Shown: positions 54,741 through 64,000 of the stretch, one piece after another | Position numbering within the stretch: position 1 is the stretch's first letter | Layout of the letters: each line of letters starts with the position of its first letter | From: Polytrichum commune | Lineage: Eukaryota; Streptophyta; Polytrichopsida; Polytrichales; Polytrichaceae | DNA: 64,000 nt | NCBI GenBank assembly: GCA_950295325.1 | Contig: OX485809.1 | Span: 10,850,001-10,914,000 of the forward strand | Direction of reading: 5' to 3' | The notes under the pieces: generated by a model | The model's database searches: none | Told to the model about the DNA's origin: nothing | Seen by the model: the letters and a program-made list of their open reading frames with translations, nothing else | Translations under genes and position numbers: made by a program

Positions 54741-55320
54741 CATGAGCTTGGTGAGGCTTGATCAAATTGTATATATGATTGTAAATTGAGAATGTGTATC
54801 CTTTAACACTTAAGTTCCTAGAGCATATTTTGGTTTCATCTAGATCATCTAAAAAGTAAGCTTTCTAGAACTCATTATTTATTGCACTTAAAAGCAAAGT
54901 TGTTGCTAATAATTTTAAGATCACATCAATACTATAGCAATGTTTAATAAATGTCATGTACCTCAATACAAGAACAATTACACCCCATAAAACAATTGTG
55001 AACCTTCAATACAATATGCTCTATGAGCTCGAACCACCTGACCATAGGAGGGAGACAAAGGATCCCCTCTCCTCCCCTGAACTCTCTCTTATATCCCCAA
55101 AGGAACTCCTAGTCTTATCCTTCTTTATCCATAGCATCTAAGAGATACTTTAGAAGTCTTAAGTCTTCACTCCTAGTCTTATCCATCTTTATCCATAGTA
55201 TCTAAGAGATACTTTTAGAAGTCTCAAGCCTTAATAACTTAAATTCAAATTACGTTAGCTACATACATAGATCATTTCACTGTATGATTTTTTCTTATCT
55301 TTTGGCTTGATCACAATCTT
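54741..55320. other. No supported gene
   Basis: AT-rich. It contains a short direct repeat, TCTAAGAGATACTTT(A)GAAGTCT, near 55137 and 55200. Confidence 0.4.
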
Positions 55321-55323
55321 CCG

Positions 55324-55607
55324 CTTGGAATTGTCTAACTCCAACTCGATTCATCTATCCATTGAGAGTGGTCTAACCTTGATGAATAGCATCCATCTGC
55401 TAGGACTTGTCTAACTCCGATTTATATCTTCTAGTTGGAGTTGTTTAACTCCAACATAAAGATCTTCCAGAGGGAGATGTCTAACTATAAGTTGGAATTG
55501 TTTGACTCCAACGCAAGGATCTTTTATCATGAATTGTCTAACTCCCATACACACTATGTCCATGAGTTGTATAGCCCATTTCTTCCCTTGGAGTTGTCTG
55601 ACTCCAA
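55324..55607 (+). repeat. Irregular repeats of a TTGGAGTT-GTCT-AACTCCAA mini-hairpin
   Basis: Self-complementary motifs at about 55324-55344, 55401-55420 (weaker), 55435-55455, 55492-55512 and 55588-55607. Each is about 20 bp with a 4-base centre (GTCT or GTTT). Spacing is irregular. Confidence 0.75.
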
Positions 55608-55639
55608 TCCTCATGTGCTCACATGCTAAGCACATCAAA

Positions 55640-57426
55640 GCATGGTAAGTTATCATTTTTTTTCCAATTCATCAATCAATAAATCTCTTAATTAAAGTAC
55701 CACTAGGGTATATCACAATAAATTTCATAATTTCTTTTATAATTAATTCAAAATCATTTAACTTCAGGAAGTTAATATAAACATATGCCATAAAATTATA
55801 GTCCAAAATTTCATGATCTTATGAAGAATAGATATAGATTTTGAGTCCATAGAAAATTAGCAAATTTTATTCAAATGAAGTTACTATATATAATAATGTA
55901 TCAACAAAGGAAAAAGTTAAGTTCATTCTTGACTTTAAAGTTTTGTTGTGAACAACTATCATTTCATATTGGAATGAAAACATTCCCATCGACAAATATA
56001 AATTCATAAAAAATACAAGAATTCTTATTATGACCATCCTAGCACCTTCCTTTGGATAAATGTGCCTTCAAGAGTCATTCATAAGCCCAAAAGTGGCCTC
56101 TTGAGAAGTTAGAGGATTAGGGTTAATAAAGTTTCAAACCCTGTGGACATTTCAAAAATGATATGAAAACTTCATGAAGCTCGTGGAAGTTGTGTGTATA
56201 TGTAGTAAATTGAGCCCATACGTCTTTTAACAGTGAACGAGTGAACATCATTTTTCACGAGCATTTCTCACCAAGAGAGTTTTAAGGCACTTCTCAACTT
56301 ATTCCCCTTTTTCTACTTCTTCTTCTTCTTGTTGAGGATGACAGGTGTTACTATATAAGGATGACACCTATACGTTACTCAATTAAATCATTTCACCTCA
56401 CTGCACCTTCAACACGTTGGTTCAATTTAATTGAATAAATCAATCAATTATTGAGGATTGAGTGAATGGAGACTTGGGGGACAAGCAACTATTTAAGGGA
56501 AAAAAGAAAAAAGAAAACTAACTGAGGGCTGCTTAGTAGATAAGAGGTATTGACAATGAGGAGTCAACAAAGACCCAACGCAAAGTGCATGTTTGTACTT
56601 GCATGGTGTAAGGTAGAGATACCATAAACCATGAAAATAAGGTGATTCACATTGAAGATATGGTCTTAAAATCATGAGATTATTTTCCAAGATAGAAGAG
56701 AAGGATTTATGAAGAATGCAAGTTGTTTCAGATTTTTATACCCTGTAAAAAAAAATCTACAATATTTTAAAGTGGAAAGTTTGTGAAACCCCCTATTTGT
56801 TTACTAGATTCTCCTTAAACCGAACACAATAATGCTCATTTCCACACAGAATATCACCTAAACCGTTTGACTCATGAGTACATTAAACTGTAATTGATGG
56901 TAGTCAAACATGACTAAATTTGGCCAAATTGATTGTACACACGTCTCAATTTGCCAGCCTCGCAGTTATCGGTTTTAGAAATGACACTTCACTATTCTGA
57001 CAAAAGTATATTGCATGGGTAGAGGGTAGTTCGTAGTTTATGGTATTTCTACCTTAAACCAATGTTAGACCGGTAAATAAGGTCTGTGGGTGTTATTTGG
57101 TCCATTTTTCATGTTCTCCAACTTCTACTAATTAGATTTTCATAATGAAGTTTGTGAATGTTGCGTTATCAAATCTACAACGAGGCATCAACAAAAATCA
57201 GATTAGAAATCCAATTTTTCCTTATTAGGTCTAGTTATCAAAAATGCGTGTTTGTTGATTCCGTAACTAAATACATGAGTCCTCCCAATTGCGTCAACTA
57301 CTAAGTGTGAAGAAGTTGATAGAAACTTGAACACATAGTCTAATCTCTTTCGAACATGTGTCATTATGGTGCATGTCCTTTGATCCTCAATTAAACACAC
57401 ATCGGTTATGTCAAATACATGTGTCC
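55640..57426. other. No supported gene
   Basis: AT-rich, with no protein-like frame over 70 codons and no recognised RNA gene or mobile-element end. Confidence 0.45.
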
Positions 57427-57480
57427 GCATGGGGGTGTTATGCGGTTACCAAAAGAAGTAACCGCATAACACCCCCATGC
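57427..57480. repeat. Perfect 23-bp inverted repeat with 8-base loop
   Basis: Arm 1 is 57427-57449 (GCATGGGGGTGTTATGCGGT plus TAC), arm 2 is its exact complement 57458-57480, loop CAAAAGAA. No target duplication is evident and there is no U-run after it that would indicate a Pol III terminator. Confidence 0.95.
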
Positions 57481-57947
57481 TTTATAGGAGAATACATTGT
57501 ATCAATAATCAACTCAATTATGGTATGAAAAAACCTACCCGTAAGCATTAAAATTGTAACACAAATCAAATATTGACATTTGGTGAGTGTCTCAAGGTGA
57601 GAGATTCTTTGTACAACCGGGCTATTATTTGGGTCAATATCATTCTAGACCATGATAATACTAGAGCGATTTTACCTAAGTATGCAGATTCTTGCATGGT
57701 ATGTATATCCGAATGATATAAAAATAAATATATAGTCAAATACCCAAAATAATTTGCTAGTAACAAAGAAATGTAAAATTCTCATTATCGATGCTCAAAA
57801 GTTGGTTTTGTTTTCATAAAAAAAATCGATACCAATCCAAGTTGGTGTAAAACTAGTTCCAAGGGGGTCAAGATGGAATATTTGCATATGAGCATAACTT
57901 ACCTTTTGTTCATCCAACCAAAAAAGACATTAGATAGTATGTTGTTG

Positions 57948-58010
57948 GTGAGTGCTATCATGTGAGCATTGAGCAATGAACGATGAGCGGTAACTTTTGA
58001 GTAGTAACGG
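57948..58010 (+). repeat. Left terminus of a second, decayed MULE of the same family
   Basis: GTGAGTGCTATCATGTGAGC, GAGCAATGAACGATGAGCGG and TAACTTTTGAG match the 8752-19703 element's left end with substitutions. Homology continues for about 100 bp (CCAATACCCATGG against CCTATAACCGTGG). No right end was found before 64000. Confidence 0.7.
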
Positions 58011-58639
58011 AGGGAAAATATTTGGAATTACACCCACTAGTATCCAATACCCATGGTAGTTTGCCACAAATAATGATAAGGTCTATTATAATAATATGAG
58101 TGGAAATTGATTTAAATATTTTTTGTAAGATTCAACATGCAATTCTTCAAAAAAAAAAACAAATGCAAGTACATTTTTAGTGTTGAGCGTGATTTAGACT
58201 TTGTTTTAAGATTTCACGTAGGTTTGAGAAATGAATTGATGGCAACAATCTAGAAAGAAAGAAATTAAGTTTTGGGCATTTGATGGAAGTATAAGAGAAA
58301 TTGCTCACATGAATCAATGTCCATTGATTGTGGTGAGTTGAAAGGAAGCCCAAAATCCAAACATTGTTACACAATTTGAAGTTATCATCACTTGGATTGA
58401 AGAGAAATTATCATAATGAAGTTGTTTGAACACATGAAGATGATTGGTATAGGGAAAAAGTCTGCCACGATCTAAGCACCACCCTTTGCATATGGAAGCT
58501 AAACCATAAAACTTGAAGGAGAAATCACACCAATTATGATATTTATTTTTTTGCAAAATAAAATCATACATGTTAGACATCAAATGGGCACTTTCTCAAG
58601 CTATGGATGTCAAACAATCAAGAGAATTTGGAGATATGG

Positions 58640-61001
58640 TTAATTCAATTGACCTTTCATCGTCACCTTCTTAACATGCTCATCTTCAAAATTGACAGAG
58701 GTTCTCCAAGCCAAAGTTCCACCTAAACTAGGAGTTGGTATTGTATCACGCATTGGTGATAGGATGAAGTCGAATAGTGAAGAGTCATCCTTGTACACGA
58801 CTAGATGGCGGCCACTACGTTTGCAACCATGAATGCAAGCTCCTAGCAATGAAATGTTGAGAGGTTAATATTTTATGCACAAGCCATGAACAAAATCATA
58901 ATGAAATCTATGTGGCCTTGAGAGTATGAGAAATACCAACATGTAGATGCGAAGACATCAATGATAACTAATTCAAAAGTCGTTAAGCCCTCAATTAGGA
59001 TTTGCAATGATTCATATGTTTTCTCTTTGCCACCTTTCTATGGTATTTTGTCATTCATGAGTTGCATGCTCATCGATGTGAGAGTAGATTAACTTCTAAG
59101 GCCTCCACATGCACCTGCTCTACACCTTTTCTTTTCTTTTGAAAACATACTCAGGGGCCAAAGTATGGGAAAATGAACAATAGTTGTACCTTTCTAGTTT
59201 AGAGGCACAAGTAACCATATTTCCTAGTTATATAAATAAATAAGAATAAATAAGAATAAAGTTACTAATAAGGTGGGACATGATTTTTTATAAATATATT
59301 TGTAAACTACATGATTTACATCCATAGAAGTGGATTCTAAAATTTGTAGAATATACTTCCACAATTGTTGGTTTTCATGGTGAAGTAGACCTTATGAAAA
59401 TGCATTTTGCCTTAAAATTTGTGGCACACTAACATACAATCCGATCTTGCCAAATACTAAAACTGTACACACAAATCATAACAAAATTTGAAACGAAGTA
59501 GGTTTTAGCTCAAATCCACCTCTCACTTTAGGATCTACTTTATATGTATCTCCATAATGCTAATGAAGCATAAATTTTGTACTAAGGTTGGTTCAACCTG
59601 TTGGAGGGCTCTACCGTCTCGAAAATAAATTTTATATAGAATTGAGCCTATTCCCCATACTATATATGAAAATTATATCATAGTGGAAGGACATATCTAA
59701 ATTAGTATCTACAAACATACTTGAAATAACAATAAAACACGTAAATGCTCAGGTTTTAACTAGTAACCACCCTACATCACAACAATGTTTGCAGCATGAG
59801 AGGTAGCATCAACTTGGATGGACCATATGAGGAATAAACCCGATGGTCCACACACCTTCGGATACCCAACCATTTTCACATATGGTGCAACTACTCCTGT
59901 CCTTGATTCATATGGGGACGTATGGCTACGACAATGATGGTTTGCTAGAAGTATCATGATGCGAGATACCGAGGTCTCCCAGTAGAATTTGTCTTTGGGT
60001 ATTGCATTCAAATCAATGCTAGGGTAATTTGCATCATTAATCAAAAGGTTCTCAGGTACATAAAATCCACAAACAACCATGAGGTGAAAAGAAGTTGACA
60101 ATTGGGCCATTGCAGCTAGAGATCCCTAAAGTTACCAAATTTGTCCATCAACACCCTCTTGCGCATTGCGTACACAAGAGTGGTTGTGATCATGCCCATG
60201 TAGTCATACTCCGACATCTGGTTGCTCTGAATTATCATACCGCAATCAACACACATGTCTCCAAATTTGTTCATGGCGGTTGTTTGTAGCCCCCCAAATT
60301 TGCTACCTTGCCTTCAATTCCAGCCACTATTGATAAGCCTTGCTATTCATGATTGACCCTTGTAAGGTCTGTCAACTCCTCAATTTGGGTCTTCAAGTTG
60401 TGGACCTTGTTCACATGTTCCATGCAAACCAACTCTATATCATGTTTGTGGTCAACTTGTATATTGCCAAATTAGCCCTCAGCACCTCCACCACGTCATT
60501 GTCAACAACTACTAGTGGTGGTGTTGGAACCGTCAATGTCATCTCCACATCAATTGGTAAAGACGGTGAACAAATCAAGTGGGGACCATGTGGTGGTGCC
60601 ATGTGGATGCTCTATTGCATGGTAGGTGGTTCCATGGGTATTCCCAACACGGTATTGACATCGTCAATGTCTTTAGGGTTGGAGGGTGGAATCCCAAAAG
60701 GTTGACCTGAGGTTGCAAGGAAATCAAAAGAAAATGGGACCTCTGGAGGATGCGCTAGAGGTTGCCATGCCAATGGGATTGGACGGCCACCATTATGGCC
60801 TAGCACGACATTTGGTATGACCTTAAACCGGCGCATTCCCTTCAAGTCCGCATTGGTATGTGGGATGGTAGTCCAGTCATTTTCTACGCCCAAAATGACC
60901 TTGGCATATACCATTTGGCACAACCACGTGAGAAAATGCCCATGATCAAACTGCTTTGGTCTACCCCAAAAATCCCCATACCTCCTGGCACCAATCTCCA
61001 A
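58640..61001 (-). pseudogene. Decayed second copy of the methyltransferase-like gene
   Basis: At 58849-58640 the minus strand encodes GACIHGC, SGRHLVV, DDSSLFDFILSPM, after an acceptor-like TTCATTGCTAG. This aligns with the motif I tail of the first copy (GASILAT, CGRHLLAF, GDNDMFEHILKPL). Farther upstream on the minus strand are protein-like pieces at 60110-59772, 60500-60420 (helical) and 61001-60612 that I cannot align confidently. The distance from the MULE terminus (about 0.7 kb) is similar to that in the first copy (about 0.5-0.75 kb). Confidence 0.5.
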
Positions 61002-61799
61002 ACATCTTATGGCTCACCTCCTTCCATAAGTCATACCTTTGTTTGGACATTTGTTCAACATTTGCACTTTAAACAAACATCCTTATCAAATTTGTCTACT
61101 TCACATACCTTCAGACAACTCTATACATCCACCCCCCCCCCCCCCTCTTTTCATTTGCCATTTAGTATTAGTGAGAATGTTGGGGTCCCACACCACCTCC
61201 AAATTGATGTGTTATGGTCCATCCTTCGATGCATTCAACTGACTCTTTCCGGGTGTACCACTCAATGTCGAACATTGGGCCCTTTGTGGAATTCCACTCA
61301 AACCCGATTTCCCGCAATGTGGAGGCTTTGGTATTATGTTCTCTTCATCCGACATTGTTGCCACTAACCCAAATGTGTGTGCCCCCCCCCACCCCAAATT
61401 TTTATTTTTATTTTCTAAAAATTTGATCTAATCTAATATGGTACAATTCCAAAATAAATGCTACTACCCAAAGTTCTTATTACAAATAAATCCTACACTA
61501 ATGTTGTTGCAACAATGTACTATGTTGTAAACACTTTCAAATAAGTGTTTACATTTTACAAGTTCTGGTATTATTTCATAATGCCATCTTGTATTTTTAA
61601 TAAATAAAACCGACCACAATGTTGTGAAATGGAGAATCTATGTATGTATGTAAGTCAATGTGATGAAACAAAATATGGTTCCCAAACACAAACCCAAAAT
61701 GTGGGCCCTCCAATGCTGAGTGGCAACGGATTTTTAACAAACTAAGGAGCCACCAAAGCGAGGGTGGAGTGAGGTTGTAATGACAACGGGGTCCATATA
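61002..61799. other. No supported gene; C-rich tracts
   Basis: Contains poly-C tracts at 61132-61144 and 61383-61390. A minus-strand frame starting MSDEENIIPKPPH (near 61363) is protein-like but short and unassigned. Confidence 0.35.
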
Positions 61800-62112
61800 A
61801 GGTAGAGGGGCCCTTTCCCGCTCGGGTCCTTAAACCGCTCACTAGACCTATCCAAACAAGAGGTACATTATAGCTTCCAACCTCAAATTTCTATGTAATC
61901 ATGGTGTACATTTTTGGGGTGAGTGGTTTTGGGTATCCCTATGAGTTCTCCTTCCAAAATTCATAACTAATTCAATATTAATCCAAAATTAATTATTCCA
62001 ATTGGTCCAATTTCCAATGTACTTTGCACATCTTCCAAGATTGATTCCCCCTTAATAACTCCCCAATGAACATGCCAATATGAAATTCGAGCGGGAAAGG
62101 GCCCCTCTACCT
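61800..62112. mobile_element. 313-bp TA-target MITE, copy 1
   Basis: Termini AGGTAGAGGGGCCCTTTCCC and its complement, 24 bp inverted. TA copies at 61798-61799 and 62113-62114. No ORF. Confidence 0.88.
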
Positions 62113-62345
62113 TATACCCACGGAAAGGGCATCCATTGGATATGACCCCTTCCCACACAATCCATGCATGCCATGTGTCCAAGGGGGGGGGGGCAAGCAA
62201 TCGCATGCCTCGTCGCATGTAGATCTAAAAATCAACCATGCAAATGACTGCTTGTGAGTTGTCGCTTGCCTTGGGCAGACGATTGCTTATTGACAATTGA
62301 CTTCCAATACGACTATTCATTGGTAGTGGATTTCCAATACGACTA

Positions 62346-62658
62346 AGGTAGAGGGGCCCTTTCCCGCTCGGGTCCTTAAACCGCTCACTAGACCTATCCA
62401 AACAAGAGGTACATTATAGCTTACAACCTCAAATTTCTATGTAATCATGGTGTACATTTTTGGGGTGAGTGGTTTTGGGTACCCCTATGAGTTCTCCTTC
62501 CAAAATTCATAACTAATTCAATGTTAATCCAAAATTAATTATTCCAATTGGTCCAATTTCCAATGTACTTTGCACATCTTCCAAGATTGATTCCCCCTTA
62601 ATAACTCCCCAATGAACATGCCAATCTGAAATTTGAGCGGGAAAGGGCCCCTCTACCT
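62346..62658. mobile_element. 313-bp TA-target MITE, copy 2
   Basis: About 98 percent identical to copy 1 by eye, same orientation. TA copies at 62344-62345 and 62659-62660. It sits in the second unit of a local direct repeat whose first unit (62301-62330) retains the uninterrupted site GACTATTCATTGG. Confidence 0.93.
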
Positions 62659-62660
62659 TA

Positions 62661-64000
62661 TTCATTGGTAGTGGATTGTAAAGCATATTCTCAGGGAGGT
62701 GACTATCAGAATTTTAGAAACCACGTGAGATAAAAAATAAGGTCAATTTAATTCATTGAGGGTAAATTTTATAAATTCGTTAGATCTACCATAGCATTGG
62801 AAATATGTCCCCTACATGATTATATATAAAATAGGGTGGTGAATAATTCCTCCATTTTAGTAATCAGTAGAAAAAAAAATAAGGTCACAGATATTGGATC
62901 CCCCCAAATGTGTGTAGTAGGATCAATAGAATAATTATGGGTTTGACTACTTAAATGAATATTGTGTAAAATCTATCCAAATTTGAATGAAACGCGTTAG
63001 TATGGTAGGAAATGTTGTGGATTTTATTGGGGGAAAGAATGTTGTGACTTCTCAATAGCCCTTGGGCTTGCTCAGGGTTTGGGCAAGCACAGTGGCGTGA
63101 AGGCGGTGAAGCGTTCAGGTAGGAGGTCTTGCGTTGGTAAAGCGTGAAACTGTGAAGCGGCACAAAGGCGGTAGGTAAGACACATTTTTTGGAGTTTTCT
63201 TCTTTGCTCCATAGCATTTACACATGGTGTTTCATGAGAGCCAAAGATTTGGCTTGCTCCGCTCTCGTGTAATAAGAGTCGATTTCAAACTCTAACTCCT
63301 TGACTTTCCCCTTCCACTGACCATTTTTCAACGACATGCTATTGATTTCCGACACCCTCCTAAATGTGAGATATAGAAAGATGAAGAGTTATAAATCCTG
63401 AATGTAAGTGCAGAAATATGAGATGTTGATGATTACATCAATGCTTTATTTTCTACAAAATGAATGTTGTTGGGTCTTGGGATGGATTGTGGAGTGTATT
63501 TTATGTAGAGAAATATGACAACTATCTCATCTACAGTTAAATCAATTGTTAGGAAGACTAAGGGAAGATCTTCCAAAATTTTGCAAACTACATGTGCCTT
63601 AATGGAGTTAATCAGGGCACGTCGTGTATATAACAAATTTAGAAAATGAGATGGAAGGTAGTACAAGGTGGGGAAGTTGCAAGCATCCCATTGACCTTCT
63701 TAATCGGAAGATGAACAATGATAAAAAAAAACAAGTATTGTCATATCCGGTTTTATGGTTTATTTTAATTATTTTAGAAAAGTCCTTGGACACTTCAAAT
63801 TCAAATATGACCACTCATATTCTATTTGGGTTGATGTAGATGGTGTAATTTGCACAATGACTATGTCATTTGATGTACAGAGGGATGTCTTTGAGCTTGA
63901 TCCGGTTGATGAGAACTCTTTGAAGGAGTTTGTTAAAAAATCTACATGAAATTAATAGCGATGTAGAATATTGGTTGTGACCCCATACCCATATCACAAA
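62661..64000. other. No supported gene
   Basis: AT-rich sequence. A plus-strand frame (63755-63949) ends with a plausible tail (FELDPVDENSLKEFVKKST) but has no recognisable start or family. It may be a last exon of something or chance. Confidence 0.35.

Overview
The window looks like a transposon-rich intergenic region of a large land-plant genome. Evidence for a plant: Tat-like and chromovirus-like Ty3 elements, a primer-binding site matching plant initiator-Met tRNA, GT-AG introns, and Harbinger-, hAT- and Mutator-type DNA elements. I could not place the lineage. Some families, such as the LINE with a 2A-like motif and an amino-methyltransferase-like gene, would not surprise me in a seed-free plant, but that is only an impression. 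I see no ordinary host housekeeping gene, rRNA, functional tRNA or CRISPR array. Nearly every coding stretch is a mobile-element gene, mostly decayed.

1-22.6 kb is one nested stack. The oldest layer is a minus-strand LINE (about 7.5 kb in the window) with an ORF1-like coiled-coil frame, a low-complexity N-terminus, a 2A-like DIEPNPGP motif, an APE endonuclease, RT, a Cys/His cluster, a PCIF1-like methyltransferase-like domain and RNase H. A Ty3/Tat-like retrotransposon (pol 1-2454, probable 3' LTR 2516-4080) cuts its RNase H end. A 10.95-kb Mutator-like element (8752-19703) splits its endonuclease, with matching termini and a 9-bp target duplication carrying one mismatch. This MULE carries two divergent genes: a MULE/SWIM transposase (15006-18797, plus) and a multi-exon gene (14483 to 8936, minus) encoding a protein with the permuted architecture of beta-class amino-methyltransferases. 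Palindrome arrays fill the first intron of the latter gene. A second decayed element with the same terminus and the same methyltransferase motif starts at about 57.95 kb.

22.6-30.6 kb holds short tandem arrays, a two-frame ORF pair of possible gag/ORF1 type (24.8-26.4 kb), a 94-bp tandem array (27.06-27.86 kb) and one intact unrecognised 283-aa ORF (28.3-29.2 kb).

30.6-53 kb is dominated by one Ty3 chromovirus-like family with about 973-bp LTRs that start TGTCGC and end GCGACA. There are two long elements (30594-36905 with target duplication gagag; 41881-48856 with non-matching flanks), four solo LTRs with perfect 5-bp duplications, and three truncated LTRs. Both long copies lack the RT core. 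Three solo LTRs and a small MITE are nested in one Harbinger-like MITE (49353-53040).

53-64 kb contains a decayed RT-like ORF split by two hAT-like MITEs with poly-G ends, a perfect 23-bp hairpin, the second MULE end, and two 313-bp TA-target MITEs, one with its empty site preserved next door.
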